A stretch of DNA of 64,000 bases from Phoebastria nigripes (Eukaryota > Chordata > Aves > Procellariiformes > Diomedeidae), in the NCBI GenBank assembly GCA_035582835.1, contig JAYKAV010002955.1:2715632-2779631 (forward strand), given 5' to 3'. Positions within the stretch are counted from its first letter, which is position 1. The number at the start of each line of letters is the position of its first letter. The notes under the pieces are model-generated. The model was not told where the DNA came from. It ran no database searches and saw nothing but the letters and a program-made list of their open reading frames with translations. Made by a program: the position numbers and the translations under genes. Below are positions 36,417-49,520 of the stretch, piece after piece.

Positions 36417-39400
36417 ATACTGTACCAAATAGCCTAATACATCATCCATGGGAGCTGTAATACAAATGTGTCTTTGAAGATAGTCAGATCTTGTGACTAC
36501 AGTATTTGGTTCACCACTTCGGTGGAACATCTCAGTGTTGCAGTTAGAGATAAAAGCCCTGTGGGGCTAGGCTTTCTGGTCCTGCTGTGGAGATCAGAAG
36601 TCATTCCTACAGATGAGATATTTCCTCTCCACACATCCCAACCCTCCCTTATAGCAGCAACAAGAGAAACCACTGCCAGCCTGCACCGTACAGGCAGATA
36701 GCTATGCCCACTTTGTCGTTCCCTGGTAATCTACAGCCGTTGGTGAGCACAGTCTGTCTTGTACCTAGATTCCACCTGTACCTAGAACAAGTTGAGATAA
36801 AAAATGCAGACAAATTATTTATTTTAGGAGTTGAGCAAAACTTGCTTTTGCCCAGAGCTACCTTGCCCTAAGTCTTTTGTCATCCGATTAGTTGTAAGCA
36901 TTGTGTGGAGGAAGCTGACACTTCACAGGACATGAGAACTGCATCTAAGGTGCTTCTGTCACCTNAGAGGCAGCAGGCAAGGAAAGGCAAGGGCCGGGAC
37001 AGGCACTGTGAGGTTATCAAGAGAAACCTGTGGAGGTGCTAATGAAAGAGAATGATTCCTGCAACACTGCCACTGCCAGCCAACACTCACAGTCCAGCCA
37101 CAGGCTCTGAAGATGGGAAATCTGGTTAGCTGGACAGTTACAGAATGAATTCTAGTAATTTTAAGGAGTGAAGCTTACTTTGATGGTAGGTACTAAGAGC
37201 AGCAGCAACATGTGGATAATCCCTCTGCATCCTCCAACAATATATGACTCGCCAAACATAAGCTTTACTAGGTAACATTTATTTAAGCATTTTCTATTAC
37301 CGTCCTCTGTGCACCTACTAGCAGGGGTATGTGGGGCTCTCCTCTTTGTGCATGAGAAGCCCTCACAATTTTTAGATGTCCTTTTCATCGCAGTTTCCAG
37401 TATTTCAGATATACTTTTGGAAAAGATAGCATGTTTTCTCTTCTCCTTTCGCACATTTTTTTNCTTTTCCTGCTTCTGACAGCTAGACCATGAGATTTCT
37501 GAGAGAGAGCAAGCCCTGTACATATTGTACACACTTAATAAAGACAGTGAGTTTATCTATTAACTAATGTTTGAACATCACAGTGTTTGCCTCCCTCTTG
37601 AAGCATCCTTTGCACCACAGTCCTCACTTCTTCCTCTCATTTGTAACAGCCTCTTACATCTATTGTTTGGTTTGGAGTGTTCTGAAGTGAGACTGGTGGG
37701 AATCTTTCCATCAGTTTCAGTAATACTCCGATTAGGCTCTGTGAGAGAAAACTTCAGTCTAGGCGATAGGACATCAATTTCCTCTCACACTCCCTTTTTT
37801 TTTAGGCGCTGCCGTCACCTGCATTGTGCGTGAGCAGGAAAGTATGCTGCACCTTGATATTCCATACTGTGCCAAGGACATGGCTACACAGTGAGAGGCA
37901 GAGATGCAAAACTGAAGCAATATCACCACATCAGTGAATTCCCTGCCTGGATTAGAAGTACCTTGCACAGTTCTGTGCTGTGCCATATATACATACCCAT
38001 AGTTAAGCAGAAAGTTCACAGAGGGGAATGGCTGCTTGTGGCTGTATAACACCTCTGTTCCTTCTGTCAGTGAGCCAAGCTGAGGCATAGTAATTTGTAC
38101 TGCTGGACCAGTCTTACTATTGCTGTCACAACTACTATTGCTGTTACTCCTCTAACAGCTTTTACACCTGCTACCTGGGATAGTTAATTCCACATGTAGG
38201 CTATCAAGCAATTTTCAGAGAAGAGACAGTGGTTTTTCATGCTGTCATCACCTTCCTCTAAGAACATCCAGAGGCTGCCCTTGAACTCAGCAGGCCAGAC
38301 TCCCCCAGAAGAAAGTTGTGCCAGGTCATTTGCTTTAGCCAGTCTCCCCTTCTACCCTCCTGTTCAATAGGTGAACTTCTGCTGAAAAAGAGATTCTTAG
38401 CCTACTTAAAATACCTAGCAGCCTTTTGCTGTCTTAAAAATATCCGTGCTTATCCTTTCATACTACTGAGGTACTTAAGGAGACATAAATTATCTGTGTC
38501 TGTAATATTTTCATTCCTCTTGTCAATGTTTAAAAGTTCCAGGATGCAATGAATCTGGAAAACCCTATTTTTTTCAGAAAAAAAACAGGAAAGGTTGCTT
38601 TTATTATCCCACATATGATACAGAGCTTGTTTTATAAGTCAGAGACTGTAAAATAGCCGTGCGGCTGCGTTAAACAGCTAATGGATTTCTTCATCTAGAT
38701 TGTTCAACCTGAAACAATCTATGTCTTTTCATGACCTTCTTTAACCTCTTACTTGAACTCCCATAACTTACATAAGTAAGTAAAATTAGGCATCTATTTT
38801 AAATGAAAAAAATCCACACTAAACTGGAAACTCAGGCGGCTTGTTTTGGAAATGTCAATGCAAAACATTCCAGCATTTGTGAAGGGAAAGGTTTTGTTTC
38901 AGCATTTATAAACCAGAAAGTTTTATTTCAGAAAAAGTTAACTGCCACTTGCAAAAACCCAATGTTTTCACACTTTTCTTCCCAGTTAAATTAATTTACT
39001 AAATCCAATGCATGTTCATGAGTGATTTTGTTCTTTATAAGACTGAATTTTTAAAGTGATTCTACTTTTCTCAGAAGAAAAAAACGTTGTCTCAGCTACA
39101 CTTTCTGAATTACTGCTTCTCCCCTCTTTCTTGCAATTTGCTTGGGAAATCTGAAATCATTAGATACGCAATACCTATCTAAAAACCTCCCTCTATACGT
39201 TATGTCTTACAAGCTGCAGTATTGCCTGTGAGTTAAAGGGACCTCAACTGCTGAGGAGATGAAGGGACAAGAAATTGAAATAAATCCAACACCAAAACAA
39301 GCAACTGTATTTTAAGTATGGCATAAGGCTTTCCACAGAGTGATATTATGGGTTGTCCATTACTGGTAAGGAAAGGTAATGAGAACATTCAGCTCTCTAC

Positions 39401-42400
39401 ATGGAACATATGGCAAGCTGGCATCCTTAGTAGTTTGCTAAGAGCAACTAATACATTTTATATCCCTTTACACNAAAATCCTCAACATCTGTGTTAAAAC
39501 AAGACATCTATTAGTTAATCTGTCCTGACCCTTCAACAGTCAGGTTTGGCTTGCCAAGTCAGCAGTAGATTTCCTTAACAGACTGGAGATACGGATCTTG
39601 TGAAATTTCTCAATTAACACTGAGAAAGCAATGTGTTGCTGTCGTTCTAAGAAAGGAATAACTTGTGTTAAATCTGCACATCTTTCTAGACTACAGTCCC
39701 GAACTCTCTCTTGTACCAACATACAGCAAGGAAAATATATTTCTCCCTGAGATGCACCCCTCTTTTTGAATACTCAAGAGGCTTCCTGCGCTTCATTTTC
39801 TGTTTGGATGCAGTGAAAGTAAGGATATCAAATCCCTTTAAGCATTTTCCTTGTGAAATATAGGACTTCAGTAAAGTGAAAAATTGTTTTTGCTAACTAC
39901 TTGCTTTCTCATACTTTTTTTACAAACAGCTTCCTGGCCAAAACACAAGATGATCAATGTAGTCTTTCAAAATCATTCTTCAATGGCAGACAGTTTGCAT
40001 AAATGAAAGTTAAGGACACAAGAACACAAAGCGATTTAATTTTTTATGTGCCAAATGAAACATAATTGCTTTTCTACATCTACTGTATTAGATTTTGGTA
40101 TGCACTTAAAAAAGAAAAACTTACATAAATTAATTTCTTGAAAACACTTATTTACCTTCATAGGAATTTTTAANCAATAGCTACATTTATTATTTTAAAT
40201 TAGCCAGCACAATGTAGGCTATTGATGTCTCAAACAACTGACTTTGCATTTTCAACTGATTTCAGTCTTTTTCATAAATCTAACTCAAACTTAACATTTC
40301 TCATTAACAAATTTTTGAAGTAAAGAGACTTCTTCATTTCTTATAGAACCATACCGAGAAAGAACAGTATTTTTTGAAAGAGGATGGATAATTTCTAACT
40401 CTGAAACACTTTGAAAAACAGAGTATTTGGGGACTTTTTCCAAAACTCTGAAGCCTGATAATGTTCCCCAAAAACAGGCATCAAGAAAAAGGTCTGCAGC
40501 TGAAGTACAATGACCTTTTTGTTTTGTTGGTGATGGAATAAAGCACTGGAGGAAAGACAAAAAATGAAAAATCACTCTGCAGGTGTTTTTCAAAGTAGAC
40601 ATTCAAGTAATATAAATACTTGTATTTGTTGGCTCAGCCAAATACTTGATTCATGACCTGGAAGAAGACTTTAAATGTTTCTGAGTCTTTGTCCAGTTAC
40701 ATGACCAGATATAATGATTAGAGGAGTACCTGGCTGGGCAGTGGCAGTAGGAAGAAGGTCTGTCTCTCAACATNGGCAGAACGTGCTGGAATAAAGAGGA
40801 GACTGTGTCTTCTTCCTCCTCTTCCTGAGGACCTCTAAATGTGTGTTGGTTTAAGCAATTTCTAGGATGCAAGACATGATATTTTAAACCAGAATAAGTT
40901 AGTACAATCACTGAAACAAACAGACATGTCTTTCTCCCTCTTTGGCCATCCATTCCCACTCCCAGGTTGCCCTTTTCACTGTGCCAGTGGTAAACCAATA
41001 CAGGGAAATGATCCCTGATAATAATTTTTAATGAGATTTCTCATCCATATTTGTTCCATACTCTGGTTCGCCCCACAGCTAGAGAAATCCTTCAAAACTT
41101 AGAGGAAAGAGTAATATGGCATTAGGAATGCTTAGTATCATATAGAAAGAGTGGAGACTGACTGCTTCTTTCAGGAGAAATGCAGCTTTCAGTGGCATAA
41201 TGTGTTTCCCAAACCATGACCAGAGAGTTGTAGAAACAGGCAGACTGTAACACTTGGAAAGAACAGGAGAATCCCAAAAGAAGCAGGGGCTTGCTCCCCG
41301 CAAAGTACAGTCCCCAGAGCTGAGCCCTGGGCAGTGTAGAAAAGAAGCCTTTTCTATGGTCAGAGAGAGGAATGTGTTGAATTTGTTCTGCTGCATGAAG
41401 GCAAGGAAAGCTGCTGGGCTGTAAAACAAGAGGGGGAAGGATGAGTTTAGTCTTCAGGGATCTGGTGGATGGGAAGGAGCTGGGTGTCTTCAAAACCTGT
41501 GTTTAATTTGAACCAACAGATCACAATTTTACAGGAGATATGTTTGTCTAGTAGATTTAGAGATAGAAAACATTTAATGACTTGAAAGAAAAGGTGGAAC
41601 AAATCCTCCTCAAGACCTCGGCCAGCTGAATTTCATCATGCAAAGCTTAAGAAAACTCTGCCTATGTTAGTGATGTATCTCATCTTATAGATGGAGTTCA
41701 TCTTGAAGTGTGAGTGAAACCAATGAAACTACTCCAATCCAGAGCAACTGAGGATCTAGGATATGTATAATAGCTTTTAAAAAACATGCTTGGCAAACCT
41801 GATCTTTATTGCAAAATACCAAACGACAAATCAAAGAGCACGTGAATTCATAACTTTGGAAACTGTAAAAGATCTCAAGCAAAATTGAAAAGGAACAGTA
41901 TTTTCCTGCAATCAAAGCTTTGTTAGGTGATGTCAGGGCATGCCAAGAGTGTAGAGAGGATCATTCCAAAAGGAAGTGTGAAAATGACAGATATTCCTCT
42001 GAATCACACAGCTTGTAAGGAATAGAAAATTTATTTGGTGATTTGTGCATTTTATATTTACNTCCTTTTTTAAAATTTTTATTTTTTTCCCCAGTATGTT
42101 GAAAGACAGACCTAATGGAATGATTTATATGCTGACCTCAGTTTTTTGTCTGTTACCTCAGTCTGCACATATTGCCATTTTATTCCTCTGATGAAGGACT
42201 ACTGTAAGTGGGGCTAGCTAAGACCAACCTCTCTTGTAAAGGGCTGGAAGTTGCCACTGATTAAGCCACATGAATTTTGTAAGGAGAGATAATATACCTT
42301 GTTAGATCAAGTTACATAGCGGAGAAAACCAAAACCACAACCAAACTAAAACAGAAAAGCCTTCTGACACATAAGCTCTTTCTCAGAAAGCTGGCTGTCA

Positions 42401-42584
42401 TTAAAAAGTCGTTGATGGGCTGCGTATTCAAATCTCACTTATCTCACTATAATACATTTGTGTCCTGGTGTTGTGAGGCATGATATGATGGTTAAGGTAG
42501 GGTTAATAGTCACCTTTTTTGATTGTGATTTCTTGTAATGATTTCCTCTTACACAAACTCATAAGTTTCTGTATTCCTTAAGTA
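36417..42584. other. Non-coding stretch, no gene seen
   Basis: About 6.2 kb of AT-rich sequence. The longest frames (37161-37532 minus, 41079-41493 minus) have no recognisable domain and overlap in two registers, as expected by chance. No repeat family recognised. Confidence 0.6.
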
Positions 42585-42710
42585 ATGAGTAAAACAAATA
42601 TTCACCTGCCTAAAAGTAATTTTATGATGTGTTAGGAGGCTTATTACTTATGTTTGTAAAGCACTTTGAGGCTCAAAACTGCCGTGTATGTATTATCATT
42701 ATTGACAGTA
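42585..42710 (+). mobile_element. MIR-like SINE relic (3' part)
   Basis: The order ATATTCACCTGCCTAAAAG, TTTTATGATGTGTTAGGAGG, ATGTTTGTAAAGCACTTTGA, GGCTC and TATTATCATTATT matches the sense 3' half of MIR-type SINEs: aatacttacctgcctcacagg, tgttgtgaggattaat, tttgtaaagcactttgagatc, then ATTATTATTATT. It is ancient, with no flanking duplication. Confidence 0.72.
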
Positions 42711-42854
42711 GAAACAATTCTAGTGATGAATACTACTTTTTCTCAGTGAAAATGGGCTCTAATTTAGATTAATTGAAGCATATTTTGCACGTTAACAAGA
42801 ATTCCTGAATCTGATGAGGACTGAAAAGAAATGTTTTCATGTTTTGTGATACTC

Positions 42855-42980
42855 ATTGGTAAACTCCTTAGGACTGAGACTCTTCATCATTCTACATGTT
42901 CATCTATTGCCCAGCATTGTGAAATTCTGTCAGAGTCCCTTGGTTGCAACCATAGCTCAAATTGTAAATAATATTATCTG
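42855..42980 (+). mobile_element. L3/CR1-type ancient LINE 3' end
   Basis: The sequence reads GGTAAACTCCTTAGGACTGA, CTACATGTTCATCTATTGCC, CAGCATTGTGAAATTCTGTC, then AAATTGTAAATAATATTAT. This parallels the conserved 3' end shared by amniote L3/CR1-type elements (tgtaaactccttagggcaggg, tttgtctagtgcccagcacaatggggtcctg, gtaatacaaataataat). The exact family is uncertain. Confidence 0.6.
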
Positions 42981-45900
42981 GTAATTATCCAAAAAATGTT
43001 TGCAATAATTCCTCTATATTGATTTGACCCCCATAACTTTTCTAACCTAAATTAAAAATGTATTTAGTAATAGTCACCATGGAGTGTCACCATGAGCTTT
43101 TTATATACTATAAATACATTATACCATGATTAATTATCTCTGTGCATTTGATACACTGTAATTTTTTTAGGATTAATGGACTCAGCTCATCAGTAAATGT
43201 AGAGTTCCTCTGTATTTCAGTAATGGCTAATGCATTAGCTGCACTGAAGTTTATCTGTAAGACTAAATCAATGAGCTGGTGCTTATCAGACATTGTGCTA
43301 TTCAGATAGTTTGCACTTAATAATATCTGTAAAAATACCTCTGTGCAGTTTACCACAATTTAAAGGAGAGTTGAATTGCCTGGGGTTATGTACCAGGGGG
43401 ATTGTTTTCTTTGGTATACTGTCCCAAACAGTATAGATAAACTATGTGTATGTAGCTGCATTCTTCACTGATCATTTGTAATGTCATTTTTATGCCTGCA
43501 GATATTCATGATTCTGGAAAAAATACAAGGAAGGCCACTTTTTTTTTTTTTTTAACTATATTTTAGAAACACAGAATCTTTCAGGTTTAAGTAAGTCTAG
43601 AGTTAACATATCACATGGGAAAAAAGCACATATATAAAACTTATATGAATGGTTAATGTATAAAAATATACAGAAGAGATGAAAGTTGGATAATTTTCAG
43701 TGCACCAGGGAAAGTGTTCATATTTTATATCAAATAATATAACAGATGTTGTTATGGAATGATAGCTATTCAATAGATTATGTGCTCATTATGTTTATTT
43801 ATTTGCTATGTATCACCCATATGAACATGTTAAACATCAGAACCTTGTCTCAAAGAACAAGTGAGCTAAATAGAGGAAACAATGAAGGGAGAGGGAGATG
43901 AGACACTCTACATTTATTATAATAGCATTTTGGCATAAGCTTGAGCATAGGCTTGCCAATTTTTGATGTCAACATCTGAATATTTTATTTTGAATTAAAG
44001 ATTACTGTAGCTTCAAAAACAGTTCCTATGAAACCCCACTCTTAAAATAGGGACAGGTGTGTGAGAAATGGGATGGGATTGTGGAGACAAGTAAGGTGTC
44101 ATGACTTTTAGGGTTATTTCTTATTTGTGGTAGCTCTTATTATGTAGCTGGCAGTCACAAACTTTTTAGGACAGGTTTCTGCTTGAATCACTTTTCCCCA
44201 CAATGCTTTGCTATGCTTTTTCAGGCTTGCATTCTGCAAATGGGTCCAGCAAAAACAAATACTGATGAATTCCCGGGTTTATCAGGGGTTTTTTTGTCCA
44301 GCACGANGGAATCATGTTTGGAAAAGGGAGACATCGTACAGTGACAGCTGCTAGTCAGCTTGTGTTTGCTGACTGCTTCTTTTAGCATCTGCAGAGCAGC
44401 ATTACAGGGCCTTGAGTGGAAACTGAAAGTAGATACTGATGCCTGTCCAATGCTGGCTATAACTTTATAGACAGCGATAACTACCCTGAAGCACAAAATT
44501 TATTTTATCACCTGTCTTTTATAGAATTTTGCCCAACTGTTTTGTGATTTAAATGCATAGGCTTATGATCAGAATAGCTTCTAAACCAATGAAATGCTGG
44601 CAAAGACATAAATCTAGTATGTATCCATTGGTTCACAGCTTTACAGAGGTATAAAAAGAGCCTTAGAAAGACCAAGATAATGTGAAAAAATGTAGAGTCA
44701 CTGCTCATATCCAGATATTCCTAGCAGAGTGTCTCTCACAAAGGTAAGAAAAGCAGAACCACTCAGAGAATTTTTTCTCTGAGCTACAAATTACTTAATT
44801 GAGAATAAGAAGGAGAATTAAAAGTTTCCATTTGTATAAAAGAAGAACTTAAGGTATTCTTTATGCTCCCTTGAAAAGTAGAGGAACAAAGATAACTTTT
44901 CACTCCTTCATGGTCTGCTCTCTTTGCAGAGTAGGTGGCAAAGCTAGTTACTCAGGGTTGTCACTTTCTGTCATAGGCAGGTGAATAAAGAAAAGCGTGA
45001 AGTAAACAGGTCCTCGGTTCTTACATCACTCCATACAAGAGTCAGTATAGCTGAACCATCACTGTGGAGTTTGGGATGAGATTCATCTGATCAAATAAAA
45101 GTAGGTGTCTGATTGAGGATGAGACGGATTACTTGCTCGATTCTATTGAGTGTGCTAATAAAATTTTCATGGAGTCTAAAGCTAGTTTAGGGTGAATTGC
45201 TCAGGCGTTGATCTTACCTTTATCAGGATGAAGTTAAGCCTTGGTGTGGAGTTTAAGTAGCCATTTGGATTCTCTCTATAGTCTTAGACACGTGTTAAGA
45301 TGAGATGTATCTTGCTTTGCAGGGACTGAATGTCAAGCTATTGGGTGGCCAAATTTAGGGGTAATTTATCCTGCCATAAACAGCTCCTGATAAGACGTTT
45401 AAAAAATCCCAGGTTTCGGTCTATTTTCAGTGATTCGTACTTCAGTTCTGGGATCTTAGGGCTTTTCTTTGATGACAATGAAGTTACTGTTTCTTATATA
45501 TAATGTACTCATTCCTGGCCTTGATTTTACATACCAAGAAAGGACTATGAGTGTCAAAAATACTAAGATCTGGCTTCCGGAAGAGTATAAAAATATCCAG
45601 CCCATCCATCAAGCTGGGCATAGCAAAACTCAGTTTGTCATGACAACAAAGTAATCTGAGAGCTCTCTGATAATGACTCTAATAAATGCCTTGATGCATG
45701 AGAGGCATATCAGCAAAATGACAAATTGATAAAAGAGAAGGTTACACAGGAATGCAAATAAAAAGCTTTCAGTCTGTGTCAAGTATTTCTTCTTGCCTGG
45801 TAATAGCTGAATAGAAAGGAAATGAAAGAAATTCTCTTAACTGCAGGATCAAAAACACACACACGGAAAGAAAACCCTTACATCATGTGCAAAAAGTGCT

Positions 45901-48065
45901 TGACATGGGTACATTTATGGCACTCTTTGAGGAACAAAAGAGGGGTTCACACTGACTAACTTGAGGTACCTAACCTTGGCTACAGAATTAGGAGTCATAC
46001 TTACAGTCAGCACACCTTTTCAGACATCGAGGTTAGATGCTTGAAGGCAAAGAGCGTGACTGCCCCACACCGTGTTCAACTGTCATTGAAAGTACTGCAG
46101 CAACTTAAGGATATGAATAAGGTTAAACTGAGCCAAACTGGGTATTTCAACTAGGCTCAAGAATCCTGAAAGGACTATTTCAATATTTTCATATTTTTCT
46201 GCTGCTTCAGAGTTAAAAGAAATGGTGTTACTAAAAACCCTTCTGTCCTAACTTTAGGTTATTTAGACAAAGCTTTGATGGCACCTGAGGCATTAGGAGA
46301 GAGTAAGGTGTACTGTTCATAAGGTTATCAGGAGGTTGATCTCATCAATGCACTATGTTATGAGGAAAGAAAATGTTTTAACACCCAAAAGATACATGCC
46401 AAGATGGTCTTGAGGAATGAAGAAAAAATACAATGTCAGACTGTTTTAAAATTTTTTTGGGAGATTTGAAGTTTGAATATGGAGTGAAGTTTCTCTTGTA
46501 CTCTTCCATTGTATTCCTTTCCTTCATGGAAGACAAATGTGTTTTTAGCAACAGAGAACGTGTGTTTTGTCTATTTTTTTTTTCTTTCAGTAGACCTGTG
46601 ATATTCCTGTAAACATTTCAGAGTGACACAGGTGTTTAATTTGGCTTACCTACACTTGCAGTCTCTGAAATGGCACTTTCATTTCCTAAAACTGCTAAGA
46701 TTATATATGCTACTTCTTTAGAGGCCTTCAGTAATGTTCCCTTTAGCTTCTAAGTCTCCTGCAGACAGGGACAGATTGTTACCCACCTCTTTTGCACCTT
46801 AATCCTCCTTCCCTAACGAAATGAGTCTCCTGAGAAGTTACCCTATGAACGATAGTGGAATCTATCCACCTCTCCTTAATGTGCACTTATCTTCAGAGGA
46901 ACTGAGACTTCAATGTCTCAAAAGATTCTGCAGCTTTTGTTTTTGGTAAAGGTTGTTTGGTTCCCACTTGCCCTGCATTTCTTTTCCATGTTTTGTTGTG
47001 CAAAGTTAATAATTCATTTCAAATTGTTGAAGTGTTATCTCTGATGTTTTAGGAAAGTGCTGTATGGGGACAACATCTTGGCTTTAATACAGATTGCATT
47101 GATTTACTCAAACGCACCAGAGAGCCAGTAAAACTTTTAAAGCCTCACTGCATCTTTCTCATTCCAGATTTCATATGGGCTCAGTTTTATTAGCAGAAAC
47201 ACCACTTGTATTGTCTCATCTCCCTGCCACAATAAACGGAAAGAAAAGAACCTTCTAGCAATTATTATGTGCAGTATTCAGCCCCTGTATGAATTACTCC
47301 ATTTTCAAATACAATTAAAAATAATTGAATATTTGGTTAGTTCTAATGAACATGTGGAATGGTGCTTCCTTCTGAGATTCCAGAAACTGTGACTTGTTGT
47401 TATCTAACATGCGGGAGACAAGGTGTAAGGTGGTAATTTAATTGGGTGGGGTGGAACAATAAATGGTACTCCAGGAGAATGAATGATCCTGCAACATACT
47501 CATGCACAGCTTTATTCACCCCACCCTGCCCTTTTTTGCAGCTGTACCTGCTTTGGCAGCATCCAGATGTCATACCTGCACCCTATCCAGCTGAGCCTTG
47601 TCCTCACTAGGATTTTCCTATATGCTATTAAATGGCAGGAAATGTGGGATGGTCAAATGTGATACACAGTTATGGTAAGCTGGGGAGAGCACATCCTTCA
47701 CCTTAGTGTTGCTGTACTTACCAGAATTTTCTTTCCTGTTTTTCCTATTTATCCCCATCTGCCAAGAAGGAGAGTAAGGACACAGGGAATCCTCTGTGTT
47801 TAGCCTTAGTTACCACCTCTCCTTCCCTCTCTGCACATTGGCAAAAAAACCTGATGTGTGAGACTATGAGATCTTGTGAACCCAAAGATGTTAGTAGAGG
47901 TATTAATTTTTGCCAGCTGTGGAGTCCTGTGAGCTGCACCACCGTTCATTCATACCCCAGGTCAAGGCAGTGACGTACTCCCAGCCAGAAACACAATTTA
48001 GCCAAGAGCAGAGCGTTACTCGACAGGATAACAGAACATGGCTTGTTGCTTCATGTGGGACCCTC
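42981..48065. other. Non-coding stretch, no gene seen
   Basis: About 5 kb of AT-rich DNA with poly-T at 43541-43553. The tandem word GTCACCAT(G) recurs at 43073 and 43086. No gene or repeat family recognised. Confidence 0.6.
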
Positions 48066-48112
48066 ATAAGAACATCAAAATAGCTATGCTAAGTCAGACC
48101 AGAAGCCCATCT
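48066..48112 (+). mobile_element. Short CR1-related relic
   Basis: ATAAGAACATCAAAATAGCT, then ATGCTAAGTCAGACCAGAAG and CCCATCT, resemble the 3' region of an older CR1 group found across sauropsids (cataagaacataagaatggccatactgggtcagaccaaaggtccatct). Homology stops just before the poly-T tract. Confidence 0.5.
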
Positions 48113-48143
48113 TAAAGTGTAAAATAAGATACTGACTTGTGGG

Positions 48144-48184
48144 TTTTTCTTTTCTTTTTTTTTTTTTTTTTTTTTTTTTCTTTC
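48144..48184. repeat. Poly-T tract (25 uninterrupted T)
   Basis: Uninterrupted T runs from 48155 to 48179, inside a longer T-rich tract with single C interruptions. It is the longest homopolymer in the window. Read on the minus strand it is a poly-A, but no retrocopied gene is recognisable next to it. Confidence 0.9.
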
Positions 48185-49239
48185 GGGGCTTTTTGGATTC
48201 TTTGTTTTGCTGATGTTTTGGAGTTCTTTTGAATGGTTAGATGGTCTCAGCTTTTGGCCAGCCGTACATTTATCAGATACTACTAATAGCATCTTATTGC
48301 TGAGCAAGGAAGTGGAACATTACTGGGAATGAATTTCCAGGTGGATATCTAACTAACAGTTAATGTTTGTACCAGCAATAAAGTCCATAAATAAAGTAGA
48401 AGCTTTACATTCACTGAAGTCTTGAAGCCCAAAGACAGACCAGCTCTCTGTCTGAGGGGACTTTCAATCAAGTAGGATAATCCTTCAGACGACTGTGATT
48501 GATTTTCGTTGCCCAAAGCCTATACTCGTTGTGTTAAATAATGCATCTGCCCTGAGAGACAGGCTGTAATTCTCTCTCTGCTGGAGCTAAAAGTGTTGTA
48601 TCTATCTCCCAACTGGGAGTAACACCCTTTCTCTAACAGGGTCAGGCACAGAAATCTGGGGCAGATTATAAGAAAAGAGTGAGCACACAACAACATTTCC
48701 TTTGTGCATCCTCCCAGTTTTCAGCAGTCTGCAGCTTGGTTCTTAATGAATTTTTCTTGCATGAATATGTCTAACTTAATTAGGCTCTCCATAGCCTCCT
48801 GAAGCAGAGTTACACCGTTTAACTGAATGACACAGAAATAAGCTGAAAAAACAGAGCACATTGTGTGCCGATGTATACGGGAAAGAATCCTGCAGGCAAA
48901 CCATTTTGGTGCCCTTGCTGAAGGACACTTTATTCAGTAATGCTAAATGGAGCTATGTATGGAAAAGGATGGGATTTAGCATTGTTAGGACATCTTATTC
49001 TCATCTCCTGTGGGCATTAGCCCAAAGTTTATGGGGAAAATATATTGGCTGGGTATGGTAAAAAAATCTTGACTCTTCTGCTTGTTCCACTGCTGTAAAG
49101 TACAGCAATGTAAAACTTATGCTTTAGTGTCTATAGTCTTTTTTTTTTTTTTTCTTCTTTAAAGTGGAAGAGAAAACAGGGAAGTACCTCAGAGATAATT
49201 TCATGATCCAAATTACTTTTTGTGCACAAATAGCAAAGT
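48185..49239. other. Non-coding stretch
   Basis: No gene or repeat family recognised; a T15 run lies at 49140-49154. Confidence 0.55.
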
Positions 49240-49520
49240 ACACTAATATAAATTCTGAGCTTAGACTGAATGGTTCACTGAGAAACAGTTTAATTTATCA
49301 CATTAATTATGTAATTAAAACATGAAGGAAGCAATGGTTTAATTGAATGCAGGCAATGTTTATTTTTTCACACAGGTATTTTGCATCCTTGTAAATTCAT
49401 CAAATGAAGAAAATGTTTGCAACACTCTAATTGGAGGGCCTAATTTATCCTTTTTTTAACTACCTCCAAATATATAAAAGTTGTTTGTTTATTCATGCCT
49501 GGAAATTGAGTAATTTCTTT
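49240..49520. promoter_or_regulatory. Candidate conserved non-coding element
   Basis: A stretch dense in homeodomain-type cores (CATTAATTATG and GTAATTAAAAC at 49301-49320, TTTAATTGAATG at 49338, CTAATTGG at 49427, CTAATTTATCC at 49440) plus ATTTTGCATCC at 49378, close to an octamer. There are no open frame or repeat signatures. Such clustering is typical of developmental enhancers in gene deserts but also arises by chance in AT-rich DNA, so this is only a candidate. Confidence 0.25.

Noticed and set aside
41079..41493. Two overlapping minus-strand frames of 116 and 123 codons
   Set aside because: Different registers of the same T/C-rich DNA, with no domain, splice context or codon pattern supporting a gene.
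43560..43615. CR1 3' tail at AGAATCTTTCAGGTTTAAG
   Set aside because: Only about 20 bases resemble a CR1 end and no upstream coding or tail text follows on either strand.
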